A stretch of DNA of 64,000 nucleotides. Source: JBPBQZ01 sp050955105. Lineage in GTDB: Bacteria; Pseudomonadota; Gammaproteobacteria; Burkholderiales; Burkholderiaceae. Of this stretch, positions 16,431 through 24,271 are shown one piece after another; positions within the stretch are counted from its first letter, which is position 1; every line of letters begins with the position of its first letter. Below the pieces are notes generated by a model that made no database searches, was not told the DNA's origin, and saw only the letters and a program-made list of their open reading frames with translations. The position numbers and the translations under genes were made by a program. The stretch is from the NCBI GenBank assembly GCA_050955105.1, contig JBPBQZ010000086.1, positions 12,447 through 76,446 of the forward strand. The letters run 5' to 3'.

Positions 16431-17570
16431 ATGACATCGAAGTATCGTGCGGTCTTCGCGCGCGGCGGCACCAGCAAGGCGCTGATGTTCCATCTGGCGG
16501 ATCTGCCTGCCGATCGCGCGCAGTGGGATGCCCTGTTCCTTTCCGCGATGGGCAGCCCCGATCCGTATGGGCGGCAACTCGACGGCATGGGCGGCGGCGT
16601 CTCGTCGCTCTCGAAAGTGTGCGTGATCGGCCCACCGTCGCGGCCCGATGCCGATGTCGACTACACCTTCGTACAGGTGCAGATCAGCGAAGCCAGCTGC
16701 GACTACAGTGGCAACTGCGGCAATATGTCGTCGGCCATCGGCCCGTTCGCCATCGATGAAGGTTTGTTGCAGGCGACGGGTGAGCAAGCCACGGTGCGCG
16801 TGCACAATACCAACACCGGCAAGATCATCAACTCGACCTTTCCGCTCAAGGACGGCAGGAGCGTGGAAGCCGGCGAACTGGTGATTCCCGGTGTCTCGGG
16901 TAGCGGCGCGCCGGTACGCCTCGACTTTCTCGATCCAGGCGGCGCGTCGACCGGCAAGTTGCTGCCTGCCGGTCAGATCAGCACGGTGCTGTCGGTGCCG
17001 GGCGTGGGCGACGTCGAAGTGTCGATGGTCGACGCCGCGAATGCCTGTGTGTTCGTAGCAGCGACGTCGCTGGGCTTGCGCGGCAACGAGTTGCCAGCCG
17101 AGCTGGAAGAAAACCCCGCGGTGCTCAAGCAGCTTGCGGCGATCCGCGAGGCGGCATCGGTTGCGATGGGCATTACGCCGACACTCGAGGCGGCACGCGC
17201 CAAGAAGCTGATTCCGTTCGTGGCCTTCGTTTCAGGCCCGCAGGATTCGCCCTCGCTGTCCGGCGACGCGATTGCGGCCGATTCGGTCGACCTGACGGTA
17301 CGGATGATTTCGAATGGCCAGCCGCATCGTGCGCTGCCGCTTACCGGCTCGCTGTGCACCGCTGTGGCCTCGCAGCTATCGGAAAGTGTCGTGCAGCGCT
17401 TGGCGCGCCCGGGTCGCAGCGGCGCATTGCGCTTAGGCATGCCGTCCGGCGTGATCACCGTCGATGCGGAAGTGCAGCGCGATGCCAACGCGAATGGCGG
17501 CTGGAAAGCCATGCGCGGATCGTTTTTCCGCACCACGCGTCGCCTGTTCGAAGGCTTTGTATACGCTTGA
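16431..17570 (+). CDS. PrpF-family isomerase/tautomerase
   Basis: A 379-residue member of the PrpF family (diaminopimelate-epimerase-like fold). Typical segments are FARGGTSKALMFH, GRQLDGMGGGVSSLSKV, CDYSGNCGNMSSAIGPFAID (C96 corresponds to a conserved catalytic-site position), STFPLKDG and GKLLPAG. Known members isomerise 2-methyl-cis-aconitate (PrpF), methylitaconate, or tautomerise 4-oxalomesaconate (GalD), that is, cis/trans or double-bond shifts on unsaturated di- and tricarboxylates. As the last gene of an operon lacking a canonical maleylpyruvate isomerase, it could perform the isomerisation between the dioxygenase and the FAH hydrolase. That role is inference. Confidence 0.87.
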   Translation: MTSKYRAVFARGGTSKALMFHLADLPADRAQWDALFLSAMGSPDPYGRQLDGMGGGVSSLSKVCVIGPPSRPDADVDYTFVQVQISEASCDYSGNCGNMSSAIGPFAIDEGLLQATGEQATVRVHNTNTGKIINSTFPLKDGRSVEAGELVIPGVSGSGAPVRLDFLDPGGASTGKLLPAGQISTVLSVPGVGDVEVSMVDAANACVFVAATSLGLRGNELPAELEENPAVLKQLAAIREAASVAMGITPTLEAARAKKLIPFVAFVSGPQDSPSLSGDAIAADSVDLTVRMISNGQPHRALPLTGSLCTAVASQLSESVVQRLARPGRSGALRLGMPSGVITVDAEVQRDANANGGWKAMRGSFFRTTRRLFEGFVYA

Positions 17571-17612
17571 AGTAGTTGTAGCCGGGGCCAGCTTGCGGGT
17601 TGGCCTGCCGCT

Positions 17613-18143
17613 TCAAACCTGACCGAGCCCGGACAAACCGATCAGGCTTCCCAGCAGCAATAGCCACAGCGGATGCAGGCGGGTTTTAAAAGACAGCGCC
17701 GCGCAGAGGGCCGTGATGGCCCACAGAATCGCGTGCGCATCTGACGCCTTGGCGATCAAGGCGGCGCTGGCCGCCACCAAACCCGCGGTGATGGGCACCA
17801 GCCCGGCCTGCAGGCGCCGCCGCCATGGTCGGTCCTTGAAGCGATCCCACATGCGCACAACGGCGACCGTTACCAGCGACGACGGACCGAATTTCGCGAT
17901 AGAGGCCACCAGCAGGCCTTGCCAGCCGGCCACATGCCAGCCGATCAGCGTCACGACCATCAAATTGGGGCCAGGCGCCGCCTGCGCCAGTGCGAACAAG
18001 GCACTGAACTCTTCCGCCGACATCCAGTGCTGAACCGTCACTACCTGGCGCTGCATCTCCGGCAAAATCGTGTTGCCGCCGCCGAACGCGACCAACGACA
18101 GCTGCGAAAAGATCGAGCCGAGTGCAAGCAGGGTTTGATTCAT
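17613..18143 (-). CDS. Chromate transporter family protein, second half (ChrA-type)
   Basis: A 176-residue CHR-domain membrane protein. It begins MNQTLLALGSIFSQLSLVAFGGGNTILPEM and contains ALAQAAPGPNLMVVTLIGW, the FGG and PGP motifs of the family, with about 5-6 hydrophobic helices. Together with the overlapping upstream gene (ATGA overlap at 18140-18143) it forms a split, two-gene short-chain ChrA. Such pairs export chromate in some bacteria; physiological roles are often untested. Confidence 0.85.
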   Translation of the reverse strand: MNQTLLALGSIFSQLSLVAFGGGNTILPEMQRQVVTVQHWMSAEEFSALFALAQAAPGPNLMVVTLIGWHVAGWQGLLVASIAKFGPSSLVTVAVVRMWDRFKDRPWRRRLQAGLVPITAGLVAASAALIAKASDAHAILWAITALCAALSFKTRLHPLWLLLLGSLIGLSGLGQV

Positions 18144-18736
18144 TGCTTGCCACCGGTGGCGCGCTTGGACTCGTAGGTGGCGATAGCAAAGCCGATGGCC
18201 GTCAGTACTACCATCGTCGGCAACAATGGCAGCCGCAGCCAGGCGATGGCGATAAAACAAACCACCGCCAGCAGGATGTAGGCGGTTTGCCCGCGCAGTC
18301 TTATTGCCACTTTCAACGCCATGGCCACCAGCAACCCCGCGGCCGCCGCGGCCAGCCCTGCGAATAAGTGCTTGACGTGCGGATCATTGTGCGTGTGCTC
18401 GTAAATCACACCGAGCCCGACCACGATCAACGACGGGCACGCAATCAGCCCGAGTATCGCTGCCAGTGCGCCCCGTATACCGCGGAAACGCATGCCCACG
18501 GCTACCGACAGATTGATGGCGTTGCCGCCGGGCAAGAATTGGCACAGGCCGAGTAGATCGGTGAATTCTTCGGCCGACATCCAGCGACGCTGCTCGACGA
18601 TGGCGCGCCGCGCGAACGGCAAGGCGCCGCCGAAGGCAATCAATCCCAATCTCAAAAATCCGAAAAACAGCGCCGACACGGACGGTGGCGGCGCCAATGC
18701 GGCATGATCACCGTGGACAGATTCCGGCTGCTGCAT
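18140..18736 (-). CDS. Chromate transporter family protein, first half (ChrA-type)
   Basis: A 198-residue CHR-domain membrane protein: FFGFLRLGLIAFGGALPFARR, RRWMSAEEFTDLLGLCQFLPGGNAINLSV, then several hydrophobic helices. The start at 18736 is placed where family homology begins; an open frame extends upstream but is low-complexity. It is translationally coupled to the second half and divergent from the DUF72 gene. The topology of the two halves is expected to be antiparallel, as in other short-chain pairs. Confidence 0.85.
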   Translation of the reverse strand: MQQPESVHGDHAALAPPPSVSALFFGFLRLGLIAFGGALPFARRAIVEQRRWMSAEEFTDLLGLCQFLPGGNAINLSVAVGMRFRGIRGALAAILGLIACPSLIVVGLGVIYEHTHNDPHVKHLFAGLAAAAAGLLVAMALKVAIRLRGQTAYILLAVVCFIAIAWLRLPLLPTMVVLTAIGFAIATYESKRATGGKQ

Positions 18737-18870
18737 TTTTGCGATCCTCGATGACACAATTCGGCAATGCCGGCGATGATACCGATTCGGGCCGCGCGAG
18801 GGAATCGCTGACGCGGCGCCCCGGCGAGTGCGCGGCACTTGGCCATGTTGCATCGAACCGAGATCGTACG

Positions 18871-19794
18871 ATGACTGATACCCCAGCCCGCCCGACCCGG
18901 GCCGCCAAGACCACGAAGGCTGCCAAAACCACGCAGGTCGCCAAGACCACGAAGGCCGCCAAAACATCGAAGCTGGCTAAACCACGTTCCACCGGAATTC
19001 GTGTCGGCATCGGTGGCTGGACCTTCCCGCCGTGGCGCGCGAATTTTTATCCGAAAGACCTGCCGCACGCGCGTGAACTGGAATATGCCAGCCGGCACGT
19101 TAGCGCGATCGAAATCAACGGCACTTACTACCGCACACAGACGCGCGCGTCATTTGCCAAATGGCGTGACGAAACGCCCGATGATTTTGTGTTCTCAATA
19201 AAGGCCTCGCGGTTTGCCACGAATCGCCGGGTGCTCGGCGAAGCCGGACCGTCGATCGAGCGCTTCGTCGACAGCGGCCTGGCCGAGCTCGGCCACAAGC
19301 TCGGCCCGGTTGTCTGGCAGTTCGCGCCGACCAAAGTATTCGACGCCGAAGATTTCGAGGCCTTCCTCGCCCTGCTGCCAGGCTCCGTCGAAGGCCATGC
19401 GTTGCGGCATGTGGTGGACGTGCGGCATGCAAGTTTCGCCAGCGCCGCCTTCATCCAACTTGTCTCGAAATACAAGGTGGCGACGGTGTTCAACGATTCG
19501 GAGAAGTTTCCGTCCTTCGCCGATCTGAGCGCTGATTTCGTCTATGCGCGGCTGATGTGCAGCGAGGCTGCGATCGATACCGGCTATGCGGCCGCGGCGC
19601 TGGATGCCTGGCAGCAGCGCGCACAGCAATGGCATGGCGGCGGCGAGCCTAGCGATCTGCCACGCGTGCGCGACCATGCGGCGCCACAGCGCGCCCGCGA
19701 TGTCTTCATATTTTTCATCAACGGCGCGAAGGAACGCGCGCCCGCCGCGGCCGCCGCACTGCTGCAGCGCCTGGCGGGCGACGCAAGCGCCTAG
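18871..19794 (+). CDS. DUF72 (YecE-like) protein with Lys/Ala/Thr-rich N-terminal repeat
   Basis: A 307-residue protein. Residues 1-40 are a low-complexity basic tail made of AKTTKA-like hexads (AAKTTKAAKTTQVAKTTKAA). The DUF72/YecE TIM-barrel-like domain follows from about residue 43 (RVGIGGWTFPPWRANFYP, EINGTYYRTQ, FSIKASRFATN, LVWQFAPT-type segment, HVVDVRHASF, VFNDSEKFP, ARDVFIFFINGAKERAPAAA). The molecular function of DUF72 is not firmly known. The tail looks like a histone H1-like or nucleic-acid-binding extension and is not part of the family core. It converges on the DedA-rhodanese gene; their stops overlap in a CTAG. Confidence 0.85.
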   Translation: MTDTPARPTRAAKTTKAAKTTQVAKTTKAAKTSKLAKPRSTGIRVGIGGWTFPPWRANFYPKDLPHARELEYASRHVSAIEINGTYYRTQTRASFAKWRDETPDDFVFSIKASRFATNRRVLGEAGPSIERFVDSGLAELGHKLGPVVWQFAPTKVFDAEDFEAFLALLPGSVEGHALRHVVDVRHASFASAAFIQLVSKYKVATVFNDSEKFPSFADLSADFVYARLMCSEAAIDTGYAAAALDAWQQRAQQWHGGGEPSDLPRVRDHAAPQRARDVFIFFINGAKERAPAAAAALLQRLAGDASA

Positions 19795-20822
19795 TTGGGC
19801 GCGACCGCCCGCACGGTGACGGCGGCGTCGCCGCCGCTGGGCAGATGCAGCGGTGCATCGTCGAGGGCACTGGCGGGGCCGGCATCGAGCGGCAAGGGCT
19901 CGATCGGATAGCCGCGACGTTCCCACTCGTCCAGGCCGCCCTTGAGCGCCTTCACGCGCGTGAAGCCCTTACGCCGCATCTGCTTCGAGATCAGCTTGGC
20001 GGTGGCCTCGTTCGGACAGACGCAATACACCACCACCTCGCTTTCGCGCAGCACCTCGTCGATCTGCTCGGGTGACTCGAGATCGAGCAGCATCGCCCCT
20101 GGAATGCGGCGCGGCTCGGCCTCGCGCACGCTCTGCGGACGCGCGTCGAGAATGATCGGCGCGGGCTGGTCGCGCATCATGTCGTCGAGTTGCTCGGGCG
20201 AAATGCGGATATGCGCCAGCCAGCGTCGAAAGTGCCAGCGCATCACTACCCGATAGAGGAAATAGGCGACCGCCATCGCCAGCAACACCTGGAACATCGT
20301 GCCGCCTTGCGCGCGGATCACGCCGATCAGCCAGCGGATGTCTTCCTGCAGCGCGGCGCCGCCCAGCACCCAGAAGGAGGCCCACGCCACCACCCCGGTG
20401 ATATCCCATAAAACAAACAGGCGCACGTCGATGCGCGTGGTGCCGAGCAACGGCGGCGCGATAAGACCGAGGCCGGGCACGAATTTCGAGACTGAAAGGA
20501 TCGGCGCGCCGAAGCGCTCGAACATGCCGCGGGCGCGCCGCACGCTGCTGTCGATGGATAGGGAGATGCGCACCAGATTGCCCATCACGCGGCGGCCGTA
20601 GCGGCGGCCGATGGAAAACCAGATGAAGTCGGGAATGATAGCGCCGAGGATCGCGGCGGCCAGCACGTGCCAGAACGAGACGAGATGACTGGCGACCAGG
20701 GTGCCGGCCAGGATGAGGATGGGCGCGGCGGGCACAGGCGCGCCGGATTGCGTAATGAGCACGCTGGCGAACACCGCCCAGGCGCCCCATGAAGCAATAA
20801 AAGATGTGGGAAGGTAAAACAC
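19791..20822 (-). CDS. DedA-family membrane protein fused to a rhodanese domain
   Basis: About 343 residues. Residues 1-190 are a DedA/SNARE-associated membrane protein with the motif ERFGAPILSVSKFVPGLGLIAPPLLG and several hydrophobic helices. A transmembrane segment (MFQVLLAMAVAYFLYRVVM) connects to a rhodanese-like domain at about residues 220-310 (APIILDARPQS, RIPGAMLLDLE, VVVYCVCPNEATAKLI, KALKGGLDEWERRGYPI). The cysteine in VYCVCPNEA occupies the active-site loop. GTG 20822 is the best start; a weak SD and longer in-frame extensions make it uncertain. DedA proteins are lipid scramblase/membrane homeostasis proteins; the rhodanese part may sense or transfer sulfur. Confidence 0.82.
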   Translation of the reverse strand: MFYLPTSFIASWGAWAVFASVLITQSGAPVPAAPILILAGTLVASHLVSFWHVLAAAILGAIIPDFIWFSIGRRYGRRVMGNLVRISLSIDSSVRRARGMFERFGAPILSVSKFVPGLGLIAPPLLGTTRIDVRLFVLWDITGVVAWASFWVLGGAALQEDIRWLIGVIRAQGGTMFQVLLAMAVAYFLYRVVMRWHFRRWLAHIRISPEQLDDMMRDQPAPIILDARPQSVREAEPRRIPGAMLLDLESPEQIDEVLRESEVVVYCVCPNEATAKLISKQMRRKGFTRVKALKGGLDEWERRGYPIEPLPLDAGPASALDDAPLHLPSGGDAAVTVRAVAPN

Positions 20823-20883
20823 TTTTGAACCCCGCGAACGCCGCTTCGGGCGTGATCGGTGCGTCGTCGAAGCTGGATAAAAC

Positions 20884-22626
20884 CTATTGTTGCATAGGAC
20901 GTGATACCGCGTCGTCGCTAGGCGGCCCGCGTCGGCGTAAAGCCCAGGCGCCAACTTCGAACAGCACTTCGCTGACGATGGCCAACAGCGCGGCGGGCAA
21001 CGCGCCCGCCAGCAATAGCTGGCGATCGTTGAGCGCCAGGCCGGTGACGATGCGTTCGCCGTAGCCCCCCGCGCCGATGAACGCGGCGATCGTGGCGGTG
21101 CCGATTGAAATGGCGGTCGCGGTGCGGATGCCGGCGACGATCGCTGGTGCCGCCAGCGGCAGCTCGATATATATGCGGCGCTGGCGCCCGGTCATGCCCA
21201 GCGCGGCCGCCGCCAGTCGCAATCCTTCCGGCACTTCCGCCAGACCGGTCGAGGTGTTGCGCATGATCGGCAAGAGTGCGTAGAGCGTGAGCGCCACCAG
21301 CGCGGGCAGCGTGCCGATTGTGCCCGACAAGGAAATCAGGATGGCCAGCATCGCCAGCGACGGCACGGTCTGCAACAGGCCGGCGGCCCCTAGTACCACG
21401 GCCCGCGCGCGCGGGTGCGGCGCCACCAGCATGCCCACCGGGACGGCGATCAGAATCGCCGCCAGCACGGAAATCAGCACCAGCGCCAAGTGCTGGAGCG
21501 TCAGGCGTCCGAGATCGGGGCCGAATAATTTTTCGCGAAAGCCGCGCGATGCGGGCGCCGGTGCTGCTAACGCGTCCGTGAGCGACGTCGCTTCGGCCAC
21601 TGCGCTCGGCGTGCCTGCTGAGCCTGCTGAGCCTGCTGAGCCTGCTGAGCCTGCTGAGCCTGCTGAGCCCGCTGAGCCCGCTGAGCCCGCTGAGCCCGCT
21701 GAGCCCGCTGAGCCCGCTGAGCCCGCTGAGCCCGGCGAGCCTGCTGCGCTCGCCGACGTCGGCGCTGCCGACACCGCGTGAGCACCCTGCAAATACGCTC
21801 GGGCGATCGCATCGAAGGCGGCGCCTTTGAGCTCGGCACTCGCGTTCATGCCGATCATCGCGCGTTCGTCGATCGAGCCGGCCAGCGGCTGCAAGGCGGC
21901 CCACGCTCGCGGAAAGCGCTGCGGCACATCGAGCCGATACAGCACCACCGCGTCGTAGCGCGGGAAATAACGGTGATCGTCGACCAGCACGCGCAGCCCC
22001 AGGCTGGCGATCTTGGCGTCGGTGGTATAGATGTCGATGACATCGACTTGCCGCTGGCCGATAGCGTCATAGGCCAGTCCGTGGTCGAGCCCGATCGGCT
22101 GTTGCACAAAGTGATAACTGCGCACCAGTCCCTGCCATCCGTCGGCCCGACCAATGAATTCATTGGACAGGCCGAGCCGCATCGTGGGGTGCGCGGCCAG
22201 ATCGCTGAGCGAGCGGATGTGCAGCCGCTCGGCATCGGCCGCCCGCATCGCCAGCGCATAACCGTCGTTGAAGCCGAGCGGTATGCCAATCCCCAAGCCC
22301 AGCGGCGCCAGCGCCTTGCGCATCGCGTCCAACTGCACCAAGTCAGGCTGCTTGAGGATCTCTTGGGCGATGGTGCCGGTGTATTCGACGTACATGTCGA
22401 TGCCGCCCGAGCGCAGCGCTTCATAGGTGATGGCGGTGTTGCCCAAGCCCTGCCGCACCTCCGGTGGCGTAGCCAGCGCAGGCGACGCCGTCTGCGCCAA
22501 CACCTCGGCGAGGATGTAGGACTCGGTGAAACGCTTGGAGCCGATGCGCAGGGTACCGGTATCCGCGTGGGCCGAGGCGATGCAGCACATCAGCAGCAAT
22601 AGCGAGCTAAAGAGTCGGGCAGCCAC
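20884..22626 (-). CDS. Osmoprotectant ABC transporter: substrate-binding protein fused to permease
   Basis: A 580-residue fusion. A signal peptide (AARLFSSLLLLMCCIASAHA, about 1-22) precedes an OpuCC/glycine-betaine-type binding domain (about 25-285; IGSKRFTESYILAEVLAQ, QGLGNTAITYEALRSGGIDMYVEYTG). A Ser-Ala-Gly repeat linker follows (about 294-338), then a ProW/OpuCB-type permease domain (about 370-570; LLQTVPSLAMLAILI, EVPEGLRLAAAALGMTGRQRR with the EAA-like loop, FIGAGGYGERIVTGL). Fused binding protein/permeases of this type import betaine or choline-like compounds with a separate ATPase, which is not adjacent here. The start is GTG 22626. Transport is likely osmotically regulated, but no element is visible. 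Confidence 0.85.
   Translation of the reverse strand: MAARLFSSLLLLMCCIASAHADTGTLRIGSKRFTESYILAEVLAQTASPALATPPEVRQGLGNTAITYEALRSGGIDMYVEYTGTIAQEILKQPDLVQLDAMRKALAPLGLGIGIPLGFNDGYALAMRAADAERLHIRSLSDLAAHPTMRLGLSNEFIGRADGWQGLVRSYHFVQQPIGLDHGLAYDAIGQRQVDVIDIYTTDAKIASLGLRVLVDDHRYFPRYDAVVLYRLDVPQRFPRAWAALQPLAGSIDERAMIGMNASAELKGAAFDAIARAYLQGAHAVSAAPTSASAAGSPGSAGSAGSAGSAGSAGSAGSAGSAGSAGSAGSAGSAGSAGTPSAVAEATSLTDALAAPAPASRGFREKLFGPDLGRLTLQHLALVLISVLAAILIAVPVGMLVAPHPRARAVVLGAAGLLQTVPSLAMLAILISLSGTIGTLPALVALTLYALLPIMRNTSTGLAEVPEGLRLAAAALGMTGRQRRIYIELPLAAPAIVAGIRTATAISIGTATIAAFIGAGGYGERIVTGLALNDRQLLLAGALPAALLAIVSEVLFEVGAWALRRRGPPSDDAVSRPMQQ
21613..21747. repeat. 9-bp tandem repeat (15 units) encoding a Ser-Ala-Gly linker
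   Basis: On the plus strand there are six perfect units GCCTGCTGA (21613-21666), seven perfect units GCCCGCTGA (21667-21729), then GCCCGGCGA and GCCTGCTGC. Two homogeneous blocks differing at one base show recent block-wise expansion. On the coding (minus) strand each unit encodes Ser-Ala-Gly, so copy-number changes keep the frame and only alter the linker length between binding and permease domains. Confidence 0.95.
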
Positions 22627-22732
22627 GGGGTGTCCAGAAAAGTCGTCGGGGAATTTTACCCGGCGCCGCGCCGCACTGTCCCAAATCGCGTCGACTCCAA
22701 GAGATCGGCTGACGCACCAGCCAAGCAGGCGC

Positions 22733-23230
22733 TTATGGCACGAGTCGATCTTGCGCGCCGCCCGCCGCTTGCCGATACCGCACCAGCACTTTCGCCACCA
22801 GCCGCTGCACCACGTCACCGTGTTGATTGACGGTCTCGCTGCGCACCGAAACAATGCCGCGGTCGGGCCGCGAACGCGATAGCTTGATGTCGACGATTTC
22901 GCTATCCACATGCAGCGCATCACCGGGTCGCGTCGGCAGCGGCCAAGTGATTTCGGCACCGGCGCCGATGATGCCGTCGGCCAATGGCAAGCCGCCGGTG
23001 GTGAGCAGACGCATCGTGATGGCCGCCGTGTGCCAGCCACTGGCGGACAAGCCATTGAATACCGGATGCGCGGCCGCCACTGCGTCGTCCAGGTGGAATG
23101 GCTGCGGATCGAAGGCGTTGGCAAAGGCCTTGATCTGCGCGGTGTCGAGCGCAAATTCACCGCTGCGAAACCGCATGCCGACCGACAGGTCTTCGAGATA
23201 GAGCGCCGGCGACGCGTTGCTCTGGCTCAT
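22733..23230 (-). CDS. MaoC-family dehydratase
   Basis: A 165-residue hot-dog-fold protein: YLEDLSVGMRFRSGEF, then AFANAFDPQPFHLDDAVAA (hydratase-like D-x-P-x-H with FHLD), GLSASGWHTAAITMRLL and TRPGDALHVDSEIVD. Such proteins hydrate enoyl-CoA or act on similar thioesters. The ATG at 23230 overlaps the panE-like stop (ATGA), so the two are translationally coupled; an upstream in-frame ORF extension is not homologous. Confidence 0.87.
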   Translation of the reverse strand: MSQSNASPALYLEDLSVGMRFRSGEFALDTAQIKAFANAFDPQPFHLDDAVAAAHPVFNGLSASGWHTAAITMRLLTTGGLPLADGIIGAGAEITWPLPTRPGDALHVDSEIVDIKLSRSRPDRGIVSVRSETVNQHGDVVQRLVAKVLVRYRQAAGGAQDRLVP

Positions 23231-24168
23231 TGCGCGGCGCCTTTTGCCTCGCGCACGCGGCGCGCCTCGTAGGCGCGCAGATGCAGGTAAGCGATGCCCA
23301 ACGGCGACCAGGCAGGCGCATGGCCCACACGTCGCGCCAACAGATCGCCAACGATATGATCGGCTTCGGTGGGCGCACCGCGCTCGATGTCCTTGAGCAT
23401 CGACGCGCTGATGGTCGAGCCCGGCAGCGTCAGCGCACCGCGCGCGGTAGCGAGCGCGGTCTCGCTGGCGACGATGCCTTGCCCGGCCGCGATGGCCGCG
23501 GCTTCCGCCACCAGCGCCAGCGCCAGTTCCGTGCCGCCGGCTTCGACAATGTCGCCGATCGGCGCGCGCATCAGGCATGTGTAGCTGGCCGCGGACGCAA
23601 TGAACAGCCATTTTTCCCACATGTCCTGCACGATCTGTTGGCTTAGCCGCGCCGCGAAATGGGCCGGCGCGAACGCCGCCTCGATGGCTTCGACGCGCGC
23701 CGAGCGCGCGCCGTCGCGTTCGCCAAACACCAGGCTGTGCTGGTCATTGAAATGCCTCACGGCGCCCTGCGCATCGAGTGCCGCGGAAATCACGCATAGG
23801 CCACCCAGCACACGCTCCGCGCCAAAACACGCGTCCAACATTTCGAGATGACGCATGCCGTTCAGCAAGGGCAAGATGGTCGTACCGGGGCCTACGGCCG
23901 GCGCGAAAGACTCCATGGTGGCGGCCAGGTCATAAGCCTTGCTGCCGACGATGACCAGCTCGTACGGTGCCGTGATCTGCTCGGCCAGTACAGACGGTGG
24001 CGTCGGCAGATGCAGGTCGCCCTGCGGGCTTTTGACGATGAGCCCGGTTTGCGCCAGTTGCGCTGCGCGACGCGCACGCAACAGGAACGTCACGTCACGC
24101 CCCGCGTCCAGCAGGCGTGCGCCAAAATAGCCGCCCAGTGCGCCCGCGCCTACTATCAGAATACGCAT
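23227..24168 (-). CDS. Ketopantoate reductase family (PanE/ApbA-type) oxidoreductase
   Basis: A 313-residue NADPH-dependent reductase. It has the Rossmann motif MRILIVGAGALGGYFGARL (residues 1-19), VIVGSKAYDL, PLLNGMRHLE (the LNG motif), MWEKWLFIASAA with the catalytic lysine, and a C-terminal domain with STISASMLKDIERGAPTEADHI (SM-x-D-x-x-R-G-x-x-T-E). It reduces 2-dehydropantoate in pantothenate synthesis. Burkholderiales carry several paralogs, and pairing with a MaoC dehydratase suggests this may be a catabolic paralog. It is divergent from a TetR gene. Confidence 0.85.
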   Translation of the reverse strand: MRILIVGAGALGGYFGARLLDAGRDVTFLLRARRAAQLAQTGLIVKSPQGDLHLPTPPSVLAEQITAPYELVIVGSKAYDLAATMESFAPAVGPGTTILPLLNGMRHLEMLDACFGAERVLGGLCVISAALDAQGAVRHFNDQHSLVFGERDGARSARVEAIEAAFAPAHFAARLSQQIVQDMWEKWLFIASAASYTCLMRAPIGDIVEAGGTELALALVAEAAAIAAGQGIVASETALATARGALTLPGSTISASMLKDIERGAPTEADHIVGDLLARRVGHAPAWSPLGIAYLHLRAYEARRVREAKGAAQ

Positions 24169-24211
24169 TCCCGTCTCCTCACCGAGTAAGATTCGCCGCT
24201 ATTTTGATCAA

Positions 24212-24240
24212 TTGCATAGATGATGCTTGTCATTTATTAT
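24212..24240 (+). promoter_or_regulatory. Sigma70 promoter for the tetR gene
   Basis: TTGCAT (24212-24217), a 17-bp spacer and TATTAT (24235-24240) form a plausible promoter 31 bp upstream of the tetR start at 24272. Partial dyad symmetry (GCATA / TTATGC) across it could be an autoregulatory site. Confidence 0.45.
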
Positions 24241-24271
24241 GCAGTCAATCGCTTTAGACGGAGCCGGATCC

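Noticed and set aside
17580..17605. A small hairpin (GGCCA/TGGCC) after the PrpF gene as a terminator
   Set aside because: Only a 5-bp stem and no T-run; too weak to call.
21613..21747. The repeat read as a CRISPR-like array or as a Pro-Ala-Glu repeat gene on the plus strand
   Set aside because: The units are directly adjacent 9-mers without spacers, and the plus-strand frame has no gene context; the minus-strand reading is an in-frame linker of a well-supported transporter.
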